Of a DNA stretch of 64,000 nucleotides, positions 23,665 through 33,103 are shown in pieces. The notes under the pieces were generated by a model that searched no databases, was not told the origin of the DNA, and saw only the letters and a list, made by a program, of their open reading frames with translations. Both the position numbers and the translations under genes were made by a program. Origin of the DNA: Adiantum capillus-veneris (Eukaryota > Streptophyta > Polypodiopsida > Polypodiales > Pteridaceae); contig CM043942.1 in the NCBI GenBank assembly GCA_014529385.2, positions 112,252,141-112,316,140 on the forward strand, read 5' to 3'. Every line of letters starts with the position of its first letter. Within the stretch, counting starts at the first letter, position 1.

Positions 23665-24615
23665 CTACAATGGTACATGGCCAAAACCCCTGATATCTTT
23701 GTTTTCCTTAAATTCTTTGTTTGTCTTTGGCAAGGGTTGCTCTCTAAGACTTTGACGGTTCCTTTCATGGTCCACAAAAATAGTAAGGAACTGTAGTGCA
23801 CTCTTCCTATCCCTTCTCCTTATCCTAGCATAAGATGACCCATCATCTATCACCTTGGTCTCCATGAGAGTAGCAGTGATGTAGGGATGCCCAAGGATAA
23901 GAGGGTATGTAAACATCTCCTACACAAAGAAATTTTGGTCATCTTTCACATCTCCTATAGTCACCTTTACATTTGGACAAGCTCCGTACAACTTCCCTAA
24001 TGAATTGTTTGTTGCACGAAGCATCCATCCATGATTTATATCAATTGGCCATTTTCCTTTTTGATAAAGACTCTTTGACATGAGTTTAATTTCTGACCCA
24101 TGATCTATCAATGCAATGTATGGCTCTTCTAAGTCTCCCACTTTTACCAGGGTCTCAGTAGTTGCTCTTGCCCAGTGACTCTTCAAGTCAAAACTCTTAT
24201 GAGTGGTATCAACTTCATATGCATCATCCAAGAAGCGAACGTGTTTTACTCCTCCCCTAGACTTGTAGCACCCAACAATAGTTTCTTTACCTTGCTCTCC
24301 ATAGAATTGTACACCTTGTCCATTTAAAATCTCTTCTTCACCTTGTACATGGATAGACTCAGTAAGCGATTTCCGCTTCCTCTTTATGATATCAATTATT
24401 TCTTCATGAAACTCCCTCTTTGCTATTCCAAGGACCTCACCAAAGGAAAATTCCACCCTACAATTTAAATTCCTCTCTTCCCAAACCTTTTTGAGATCGA
24501 TTGCCGCCTCTATGTTAGATTGGAGTTTGTAGGCAGGACCCTTTGATTTGGATTTTGTTGCTTCCTTCTTCTTTTCTTTAGAGGCTTCTTGCATAGGCAC
24601 TTCGGGGATAGTCAT
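23665..24615 (-). pseudogene. G1 aspartic protease region, broken
   Basis: A retropepsin-like segment with an unusual active-site triad. ALIDHGSEIKLMSKS stands where D-S/T-G is expected. The closing strand is YPLILGHPYITATLMET. The His in place of Ser/Thr also occurs in G2 near 59430, so it is a family trait rather than decay. One stop separates the two halves at about 23917. Confidence 0.78.
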
Positions 24616-26006
24616 CTGTTGTGAGGGGTGATCTAGGAGGCACTATGTCATTTCTGCCTCCACCCCTCGTCGCCCATTTTGAAGGCCCTTCATCCCCATT
24701 CTCACGACTGCATTTCTCTTCGACAATGGCCTCATTGACTTGACATTTGGCAATGTATGCATGCATTGACAAAGAGTCCACAGGGTCATTCCAACCTATT
24801 TCTAGCCAAATGCAATCTCCTGCTTCATGTAAAACCTCTTTGATCATCTTACCCTTCATAGAGGATTCTATCGCCCATGGCCATAATTCTCCAATACCAT
24901 TATATTCCTCTTCTCCAACCCTGATGAATCCTTTTTTCTTAATAGGATCCACCTTCAACCCATAGGCGACTGCCTCAACCATTGAGATGGAATGGCTAGT
25001 AGTCGTGTCCTCAACTAGCTTCTTCATCCCGTGTTTCCAAAGTTTGTCCCCAAGAGCTTACCTGTCTCATTTAAGTGAATCTTACCATCTTTAAAGAAAA
25101 CAATGTTCTTATTTCAAATCATGTTAAAAGCTTTAACAATCTCTCCTTGCATAGTTAGTACTATCACACCATATGCATCTATTGAAAAAGCCTTCTCTAT
25201 TTTCAGGTCGTTGCCCTGTAGATTCACCCGATGGTTGCCCCTTTTATTCTAGCCTTGTAAGCTTTAACTTGAGCTCTTGCATTCCCTTGACAATATCATC
25301 TATAATGGACTTGTCACTCTTGGGAACCACAATAACAAGCTTTATAGGACTCTCAGGAACACTTGGGGCTTCAGTAGGGTGGACTATCATCTTGTCTTTT
25401 TGTCGTTCTTGCTTAGCTAGCAATGAAATGGCGTCTTCAACTTCATTCCAATTAGTCTTTAAGACTTGTTCTGCATCCTTATTCCCATGTAGTAACTCTA
25501 GCTTCTCTTGAATCTCTTTACCTGTAGCCTGCAAAAAGAGATCTATCTTCTTTGAGTTTAACGTAGCCTTTTCAATCCTTAACAATCGATCATATCGATG
25601 TTCAAATTCCCTTAGCAATTCGGTAGGCAAAAGCCCCTCTTTTGGTTGAGCTACCCACTCTTAAAAAGTCCATTTGTTATCCTTTCGGAGTCCTCCATGA
25701 AATACTCTTCCTTCAAGGCTAATTTGAATGCTCCCAAGTTTCCCCATGCTCATTTATAATTCCCCTTAAATGCGCTCTAATCTCGGGGACCATAGCTAGT
25801 TCAAAACTTTGCACCATCTCTGTTTCGGGCACTCGATGTAGCTCCATCTCCTTTACATACCCACAAAGATACTTTGTTACATCTTTACCTTTAAATTGGT
25901 CCATTTTCTTCACCACAGATTGAAACGCTTTGGTTGATGAAATCTCCCTCCTTTCTGCAACTTGCTGCTCCTTCATAAACACTGCAAAAGCTTGAAACAT
26001 CTGCAT
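24578..26006 (-). pseudogene. G1 gag-like region, broken
   Basis: Three successive frames (26006-25719, 25630-25244 and 25027-24578) contain helical, charged sequence such as FKGKDVTKYLCGYVKEME and NWNEVEDAISLLAKQE, typical of gypsy Gag capsid. A linker follows before the protease. G2 carries the same blocks at 61269-59639. No CCHC knuckle is visible. Confidence 0.72.
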
Positions 26007-26132
26007 TGTGACTAGATCAAACCAAACCCCTGTTGCTCTTGTTGGTCCATAGATTTAAACTTTTGAACTGAGACTCTCGATAAAGATTTTGAACCCTCAC
26101 CCTAGCCTACTTCATGTGAGGTTCACCAAAAA

Positions 26133-26959
26133 TGTGTAGTACGACTAGGATAGCACCGGGCCTCTAAATGTGAGGATTCATAGCAAAATCAAGCAAGGCA
26201 TAGATGATTTGAAGCTCATTTGACTTGTTAAAAACCCTAAATTTACGCTTCAATTCTTCGTTGTGACCATTTCATGGAAGCTTCATTGGAGAAACCCAAG
26301 TCGTTATTTGAGGAGGGGAAACCCTAATTGGAGGCCTCACAGCCTCAACCAAGTAGTGGAAGCAGCACGGGACTACACTAGCACCCTGTAAATGAATGGT
26401 TGTATCTCCTTTCTCATATACCCAAATGAGCTCATTCATGGATCTAAAACTTCCCTCTCTACTTACGCAATGACAAAACTATCGATGATGTGGAATTTTG
26501 AGCTATTTTTTACCATTTTTAGCCCAAAAATGCCCTTTTTGTTTGTAAAAATCCCAAACAAGCTGGGAAAATCCCATTGGACTCAAATTTCATGTTGAAC
26601 CTCATTTTTTCACTTGGTGATCACTTTGGACGTGTCTTTTATGCCTACGTACGAAACCTGCTATTTTTGGCCGAGATTGCCCACATTGAATTTTGCTAGG
26701 CAAAATCAATGTGCCACTTCGATACACTTGACATTTGTACATTTATAAGCCGCAAATAGGCATATATTTATCTAAAAAAGCATGCCATAGTGCACGTCTA
26801 GGGCCTCGCCCACCCAGCAATGTACACGCCTGCAACCATGGCATCTATTTTCGCATATATCACACTATGTACATTATAGCATTCGGTCCCACATAACAAA
26901 AGAATTGAGAGTGAGTTAGATATTTTAATTTCACATTAGGAACGTGCCACGGCACGACA
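26133..26959 (-). repeat. G1 5' LTR
   Basis: An 827-bp LTR. On the plus strand it begins TGTGTAGTACGACTAGG and ends CCACGGCACGACA, as in the G2 LTRs at 35379-36389 and 61421-62417. The sequence next to it (GGTTCACCAAAAA, 26120-26132) should contain the primer site, TGGTGAACC on the minus strand. I did not identify the tRNA. Confidence 0.83.
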
Positions 26960-27697
26960 ATGGTTTATCAAATTTCACCACATTCGAGTTGCGTCCAAGT
27001 ACAGGACAGGGTCCCAGTATGGTGGCTGACGAATGATGACAAAGCGTAAATCTAGTTGTAAAGGACTTAACCACTACGGATCTCAAGTCTTTTGGGATAC
27101 ACATAGAGCTATTCTTGGACACCAAATTGACCTATGAGTATAGGAAAAGTACTCGTCTGCAGATTGAAGAAATGTTGATACAAATACAAAGTGTCAAGGG
27201 AGTCATGGATCTAAGGTCAAGAGTTTACTGCAGAACAATGCAACTAGTAGTCAAGGGCCCAAGACCAGAATAACTCTTGAAGAGCAGGAGAAGCACTTAA
27301 AAATTTTATTTCATCTGGTTTGAATCACCAGAAAGATGATGCAGTAGGAGAATCAACTGATCATGAATTTTTTTATAGTTTGTATTTGATTCCTCAACAT
27401 TGCTCTATTCCATTCCACCTAAAGAAGCAGAGTTACGTCCTCATTTTTTTCTAGCACTATATCCACCTCACGCTGAGCCACTAGGTCAGCAATGATATAT
27501 TCAGATAGCAGATGGGCTTAGGATCTGGTATGAGGAAGCTTCTAGGGAGTGGCTGGCATGGAATCAATTGTTGCAGGAGGCACTGAAAAAGACCGTCGCT
27601 ATTGAGCTTATTGCCAATTTATAAAAGTTTCAACTCTTAATGGGGCAATGGAAATTTTAAATCACAAGGCTCATTCAAATCACGAACTAGCTTCTTC
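26960..27697 (+). other. Decayed coding-like sequence cut by C2
   Basis: No intact gene. A plus-strand stretch at about 27480-27610 reads like protein (for example IQIADGLRIWYEEASREWLA, then WNQLLQEALKKTVAIELIAN) but has stops on either side. C2 interrupts this sequence: removing it with one TCTTC rejoins GAACTAGC with TCTTCAGCTAGTGG at 33099. The family is not recognised. Confidence 0.35.
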
Positions 27698-27855
27698 TGT
27701 TAAGTATGGAGCCTGATTTACCCTTGTAATTTTCTGTGGTAAAAGTGCACATTTGTAAGGCCCCCATTATGAGGAGAAGCCATCGTGCGTGAAGGAAAAT
27801 CACTCATTGGAAACCAAAATTTACACGGACAAGAATCAGGGGCAACTTTAGAGGC

Positions 27856-28012
27856 CTCGGGGGCGGAGGCCCCCGAGACTTTTTTTTTCGCCAGAATATT
27901 ATGGCGGGACGGCGGCCGAAAAGTGGTCGGAAATCAACCGATCGGTTGGCCGGTGGCCGGTAGTCAATGGCCGGTGGTCGGAAGTCAATGGCCGGTGGCC
28001 GGTGGCCGAATT
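27856..28012 (+). repeat. C2 U3 hairpin and 21-bp minisatellite
   Basis: CTCGGGGGC at 27856-27864 is inverted at 27869-27877 with a 4-base loop, a 9-bp GC hairpin. At about 27945-28010 a unit close to GGTGGCCGGTAGTCAATGGCC is repeated with variation. In the 3' LTR (32530-32617) an extra unit is present. Both lie 130-290 bp upstream of the TATA box, where retrotransposon enhancers usually sit. Enhancer activity is inferred. Confidence 0.75.
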
Positions 28013-28138
28013 CAAAAGCGGACTTGTCTTCTGAAGGGCGGCCACACATGGGCGGATTGGAGGGTCCGATTTGGACTTATTCGCACAAGGGCGGCTACAC
28101 ATGGCTGTCTCTCATAAGAGAGGGCAGCCCTTTTGGCC

Positions 28139-28146
28139 TATAAAAG
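28139..28146 (+). promoter_or_regulatory. C2 LTR TATA box
   Basis: TATAAAAG inside the LTR, conserved in all four C1/C2 LTRs (the 3' LTR copy is at 32744). It marks the likely U3/R boundary about 30 bp downstream. Confidence 0.75.
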
Positions 28147-28459
28147 GAGGCCATTTCTACACACATTTGATAGTGTGAAGTTGATGCAACAAGGTGAGTG
28201 TGAGCTGGTGAGAGTGAAGCAAGGCGGGAGCTCTATCAAGGGTTTAATCCCTTTGTAAACTACTTCTTCTTTTGCAGTGCTAAAGCCATTGAGTGGCTGC
28301 TTTCCCGTGGACGTAGCCCACATTGGGTGAACCACGTATATCGTGTGTACTCTCTCTCTCTCTCTCTCTACTCTATAATCTCTTGTGTGTGAACTCTATC
28401 TCTCTCCATTAAGTAATCTACTAAAAAATCTATTTGGCTACGTCTTTTTTCCTAACAAC

Positions 28460-28471
28460 TGGTATCAGAGC
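28460..28471 (+). other. C2 primer binding site (initiator Met tRNA)
   Basis: TGGTATCAGAGC, two bases after the LTR end. It is an exact match to the usual plant copia primer site for initiator tRNA-Met. Confidence 0.95.
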
Positions 28472-28530
28472 AAGGTTTGCTCGTAGCTAAATTATCTCAA
28501 GGAAAGGATTCCTTGAATTGAGTGGGAGTT

Positions 28531-29793
28531 ATGGCAGAGGAAGGGAAGCTCAAGATTGAGAAGTTCAATGGAAAAAACTACCAACATTGGAAGATGCAGA
28601 TTGAAGACTATCTCTACCAGAAGGACCTCTATTTGCCACTAGGCGGTCTTGCGAAGAAGCCCGCAACAATGGCAGATGAAGCATGGATTGTCCTTGATCG
28701 AAAGGCACTGGGAACAAGCCGGTTAAGCTTGGCGTCAACGGTGGCCTTCAATGTTTCGGAGATGAAGACCACAGAGGACTTGATGAAGTCACTTGACGAC
28801 TTCTACGAGAAACCATCGGCATCCAATAAGGTATTTCTTATGAAGCGCTTGTTCAATCTAAAGATGGCAGAGAATGGTTCAGTTGCAGAACACCTAAATG
28901 ACTTTAACACAAAAATAAGTCAATTTCGATCGGTGAAAATCAATTTCGATGACGAAGTGCGAGCTCTCCTTATACTATCATCTCTACCGGATAGTTGGGA
29001 CAGCCTTGTGATGGCTGTAAGTAGTTCTATCTCTGGCACAAATACTCTTAAGTTTGATGATGTTGTGGGTGTTCTCCTAAGCGAGGAAATGCAATGGAGA
29101 AGCAGAGGAGAATCATCAAGTGCTGCACTATCAGTGGAAACAAGAGGAAGGCCTAAGGAGAGGTTCAAAAACCAAAAGGGTCATGATCGCTCAAGGCGGA
29201 GCAAGTCACGCACAAAGTCAGTTCTTGAATGTTGGAACTGCGGCAAGAAGGGCCACGTCAAGAAGGATTGCTGGTCCAAGAAGAAGAAGGAGACAGAGTC
29301 TCAAGACAACAAGCCAACATCGGAGGCCAATGTGGCAGGTAAAGTAGAGCAAGATGCTCTAATTCTCTCATTAGACAATGTGTCTAATTCCTGGATAGTA
29401 GATTCCGGGGCTTCATTCCATGCGACACCACACAAGCAACATTTCCAAGACTACACCAAAGGTAATTTTGGGTATGTATACTTGGGAGATGATGAATCTT
29501 GTGAGATTGTTGGCAAAGGTACAGTTTCTGTCAAAACTACTAACGGAAATGAATGGAAGCTTAAAGATGTTAGGCATGTTCCTTCTCTTCACAAAAATTT
29601 GATCTCTACAGGACAATTGAACGATGAAGGTCACAACATTGCATTCGGAAACAAACGACGGAAGATCTCAAAGGGATCTTTGGTGGTTACAAAGGGAGAA
29701 AAAGTCGGTACACTTTACTTGTGTACTGTTAGCACGCAACCTTCAGCTTGTGCAGCAACTACAGAAGTTGACAGTGCGGTGTGGCACTACTGA
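28531..29793 (+). pseudogene. C2 gag and protease, ended by a premature stop
   Basis: The N-terminal part of the copia polyprotein, from ATG at 28531 (the frame is open a few codons further up). Gag spans about residues 1-230 (begins MAEEGKLKIEKFNGKNYQHW). A CCHC zinc knuckle follows (CWNCGKKGHVKKDC, about 29229-29270), then the aspartic protease with an intact WIVDSGASFHATP (about 29392-29430). The GAG-pre-integrase block reads VWHY and then TGA, where C1 has VWHYRLGH. The frame continues uninterrupted after the stop, so a single nonsense change cuts off integrase, RT and RNase H. Confidence 0.9.
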
Positions 29794-29802
29794 CTTGGGT
29801 AT

Positions 29803-31254
29803 ATGAGTGCCAAAGGAATGCAAATCCTTCAAACAAAGAAGCTTCTACCAGGTTTGAAAGAAGTGGACTTAGAGTTCTGTGAAGATTGTGTTTATGGTAA
29901 ACAAAAGAGGGTAAAATTTCAAAAATCAGGAAATGAAAGAAAAAATAAAAAACTTGAGTTGGTTCATTCTGATGTTTGGGGTCCTGCAAGTACACCATCA
30001 CTTGGTGGCTCATTGTACTATGTAACATTCATAGACGATGCGACTAGGAAAACATGGATTTATGTCATGAAGAATAAATCCGATGTATTTTCCATATTTC
30101 AAAGGTGGAAAGCCTTTGTGGAGAATGAAACAGGTACCAAGGTTAAATGCCTCAGATCCGACAATGGAGGCGAATATTGCAGCCAAGCTTTTGAAAGATT
30201 TTGTGCTAGCAATGGCATTCGGAGGCAAAGGACAACCCCAAGGACACCTCAACAAAATGGGATTTCGGAAAGGATAAACAGGACAATCATGGAACGAGCA
30301 CGAAGCATGCGGCTACATGCAGGCCTACCGCTTGAGCTTTGGGCGGAAGCTGTAAGTACCTCTGTGTACTTAATCAATTGGTCACCCTCAACGGCATTGG
30401 ATGGGGGAGTTCCAGAAGAGGCATGGACAAGTAAACCGGTGAATTATGCATTTCTCAAAGTTTTTGGGTGTGAGGCTTTCATGCACATAGATAGAAGCCT
30501 AAGATCAAAGCTAGATGCAAAGTCCAAAAAGTGTTTCTTCATTGGCTATGGAGAAGGAGACTTTGGGTATCGCCTATGGAATTCTGAAGATGGTAAAATC
30601 TTAAGGGGTAGGGATGTAATTTTTAACGAACAAAATACGTACAAAGATTACTTGGAAAGAAAAAAAACAAAAGAAACAAGTGATGAGTACATGGAGCTTG
30701 AGGACGGTGAAGACTCAAGGACTGCAAATGGTGACAATGTGCAACAACGTCAACCAAATGAGGAGCCTCAACCTATTCCCCAAAGATCTACAAGAGCAAG
30801 TAGACCTCCAGAAAGGTTTGTTCCTTCCTTCAACCATCTCTTGATCTCAGATTCTGGAGAGTCGGAATCATACGAAGGAGCTATGCAACATGAATCCAAA
30901 GAACAATGGACTAAGAGCATGCAAGTGGAGATGGACTCACTACATCGCAACCAAACATGGGAGTTGGTTGAGTTGCCTAAAGGTAAGCGGGCACTTCAAA
31001 ACAAATGGGTGTACAAGCTGAAGGAAGAAGAAGGTGGGAAGAACAGGTACAAGTCTAGGCTTGTGGTAAAAGGTTTTTCTCAAAAGAAAGGTATTGACTT
31101 CAATGAAATATTTTCTTCTGTTATAAAAATGAACTCAATTAGGCTTCTCTTAATCCTTGTGGCTGCTCATGATCTAAATCTCGAGCAAATGGATGTAAAT
31201 AAGGCATTCCCTCACGGTGACTTAGAGGAGGAGATGGGAAATTCATCATCCTAA
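29803..31254 (+). pseudogene. C2 integrase and RT N-terminal half
   Basis: In the same frame as gag, after the TGA. The integrase core is complete: VHSDVWGPAS (Asp), CLRSDNGGEYCSQ (Asp) and QQNGISERINRTIMERA (Glu). The C-terminal copia integrase block LDAKSKKCFFIGY follows. The RT fingers (QNKWVYKLKEE, YKSRLVVKGFS) and the first palm Asp (EQMDVNKAFPHGDLEEE) are present. Then the sequence jumps to GKFIILM in another frame. Compared with C1, about 190 bp including the SLYGLK block are missing, with GAG at both edges, which fits a short-homology deletion. Confidence 0.9.
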
Positions 31255-31808
31255 TGTTGTATGTTGATGACATATTGATTGCAAGTGCTAACATGCAGGA
31301 CATCAAAGACCTAAAAGAGAAGCTGTCCAAATCTTTTTCAATGAAAGATTTAGGTGTTGCAAAGATGATACTTGGTATGAAAATATCAAGGGACAGGACG
31401 AAGAAGACGATAAAGCTATCTCAAGAAGATTACATCAAGAAGGTACCAAAAAGGTTTGCAATGCAAAATGCAAAACCAGTTTCTACACCTTTGGCTGGTC
31501 ATTTTAAACTAACGAAGGATATGTATCCAAAGACACAAGAGGAGATAGCCTATATGTCTAAAGTTCCATATGCTGCAGCGGTAGGTTCTCTAATGTATGC
31601 TATGGTCTGGACAAGGCCATACATTGCACATGCAGTGGGAGTTATCAGTAGGCTCATGGACAACCCAGGTAAAGAGCATTGGCAAGCTGTGAAGTGGATA
31701 CTTAGGTATCTAAAAGGGACAACAATAAATGCTTTGTATTTTGGAGGAACTGATATTTTTCTAGAAGGGTATGCTGATGCAGATATGGCACGTGACAAAG
31801 ATAGTTGA
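31254..31808 (+). pseudogene. C2 RT catalytic box and RNase H start
   Basis: It begins within MLYVDDILIASANMQDIKDL, so the YVDD catalytic box is intact although the upstream palm is deleted. Next come the RT thumb and connection (ILGMKISRDRTKKTIKLSQ, then RPYIAHAVGVISRLMDNPG) and the beginning of RNase H (FLEGYADADMARDKDS). It stops at TGA 31806-31808 where C1 reads Arg. The frame is the same as in the next segment. Confidence 0.9.
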
Positions 31809-31826
31809 AGGAGCACTACTGGCTAT

Positions 31827-32222
31827 GTGTTCACGATTGGAGGCACAGCAGTAAGCTGGGCTTCAAAGCTGCAGAAAGTGGTTTCACTTTCTACCACAGA
31901 AGCAAAGTATGTAGCAATGACGGAGGCAAGCAAAGAAATTCTGTGGCTTCACAGATTCTTAGAAGAGCTTGGATTCAAACAAGACAATTGTGTCTTGTAT
32001 AGTGATAGCCAAAGCGCTATTCATCTTGCGAAGAACTCAGCCTTTCATTCAAGGACAAAGCACATTGAGGTGAGATATCACTTCATACACACTCTTTTGG
32101 AAGAGGGACAGCTAAAGCTAGGAAAGGTGCATACAAGTGAAAATCCTGCAAACATGTTTACAAAGGTGGTCAACAAGGAGAAGTTGATCTTTTGCTCATC
32201 TTCAAACGGCATTCAAGGATAA
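31827..32222 (+). pseudogene. C2 RNase H, C-terminal part
   Basis: Continues in frame after the [61 protein letters not shown] and [10 protein letters not shown]. These are the conserved Glu and Asp blocks of copia RNase H and the normal end of pol. The natural stop is at 32220-32222, about 60 bp before the 3' LTR. Confidence 0.92.
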
Positions 32223-32268
32223 GAAGCCAGAATGGAAAGCAGTCACAGGTTTGGTTTGGAGACCAGTC

Positions 32269-32282
32269 CCCAAGTGGGAGAT
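32269..32282 (+). other. C2 polypurine tract region
   Basis: CAAGTGGGAGAT directly before the 3' LTR, identical in type to the C1 tract at 5341-5354. It primes plus-strand synthesis in this family. Confidence 0.85.
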
Positions 32283-32950
32283 TGTTAAGTATGGAGCCTG
32301 ATTTACCCTTGTAATTTTCTGTGGTAAAAGCGCACATTTGTAAGGCCCCCATTATGAGGAGAAGCCATCGTGCCTGAAGGAAAATCACTCACCGGAAACC
32401 AAAATTTTCACGGACAAGAATCAGGGGCAACTTTAGAGGCCTCGGGGGCGGAGGCCCCCGAGACTTTTTTTTTCGCCGGAATATTATGGCCGGACGGCGG
32501 CCGAAAAGTGGTCCGAAAACAACCGGTCGGTTGGCCGGTGGCCGGTAGTCAATGGCCGATGGCCGGAAGTCAATGGCCGGTGGCCGGTGGCGGAATTCAA
32601 TGGCCGGTGGCCGAATTAGAAAGCGGACTTGTCTTCTCAAGGGCGGCCACACATGGGCAGATTGGAGGGTCCGATTTGAACTTATTCGCACAAGGGTGGC
32701 TACACATGGCTGTCTCTCATAAGAGAGGGCAGCCCTTTTGGCCTATAAAAGGAGGCCATTTCTACACACATTTGATAGTGTGAAGTTGATGCAACAAGGT
32801 GAGTGTGAGGTGGTGACAGTGAAGCAAGGCGGGAGCTCTATCAAGGGTTTAATCCCTTTGTAAACTACTTCTTCTTTTAAAGTGCTAAAGCCATTGAGTG
32901 GCTGCTTTCCCGTGGACGTAGCCCACATTGGGTGAACCACGTATATCATG

Positions 32951-33013
<63 letters not shown>

Positions 33014-33098
33014 CTATAATCTCTTGTGTGTGAAATCTATCTCTCTCCATTAAGTAATCTACTAAAAAATCTATTTATCTACGTCTTATTTCCTAACA
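32283..33098 (+). repeat. C2 3' LTR
   Basis: An 816-bp partner of 27698-28457. It is longer because of an extra minisatellite unit near 32590 and a CT microsatellite expanded to about 57 bp (32954-33010). The TATA box is at 32744-32752. It ends CCTAACA, followed by the TCTTC duplication. Confidence 0.95.
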
Positions 33099-33103
33099 TC
33101 TTC

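Larger units (their letters stand above)
20725..26959 (-). mobile_element. G1: decayed Ty3/gypsy element
   Basis: Read on the minus strand: 5' LTR (26133-26959), gag, a linker region, protease, RT, RNase H, the integrase C-terminus, a purine tract (20810-20821), then only 85 bp of 3' LTR (20725-20809). It is a close relative of G2, which supplied the comparison for its ends. About 640 bp of integrase is missing at a junction near 21490. All genes are frame-shifted. The missing 3' LTR portion and the abrupt G3 junction suggest a deletion after nested insertion. Confidence 0.87.
27698..28457 (+). repeat. C2 5' LTR
   Basis: A 760-bp LTR from TGTTAAGTATGG to TTCCTAACA. U3 holds a GC-rich hairpin and a GGCC-rich minisatellite. 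A TATA box lies at 28139-28146 and a short CT run at 28351-28369. The 3' LTR differs by scattered substitutions, one more minisatellite unit and a much longer CT run, so the insertion is clearly older than G4. Confidence 0.95.
27698..33098 (+). mobile_element. C2: Ty1/copia element with intact ends
   Basis: A 5,401-bp copia element with a perfect TCTTC target duplication (27693-27697 and 33099-33103), LTRs of 760 and 816 bp, an initiator-Met primer site and a purine tract. A single gag-pol reading frame is broken by three lesions: a TGA at 29791-29793, a deletion of about 190 bp at 31231 that removes part of RT and shifts the frame, and a TGA at 31806-31808. It belongs to the same family as C1. 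The ends are functional in form, but the coding region cannot support its own movement. Confidence 0.96.

Noticed and set aside
27785-28117. 110-codon frame in the C2 LTR, repeated in the 3' LTR at 32370-32783
   Set aside because: It lies wholly in U3, spans the hairpin and minisatellite, and has no conserved protein features. It is LTR sequence, not a gene.
31806-31808. CpG-deamination (CGA to TGA) as the cause of both C2 stops
   Set aside because: In C1 the matching codons are AGA and CGG, so the ancestral codon is uncertain and the mutation type cannot be fixed from two copies.
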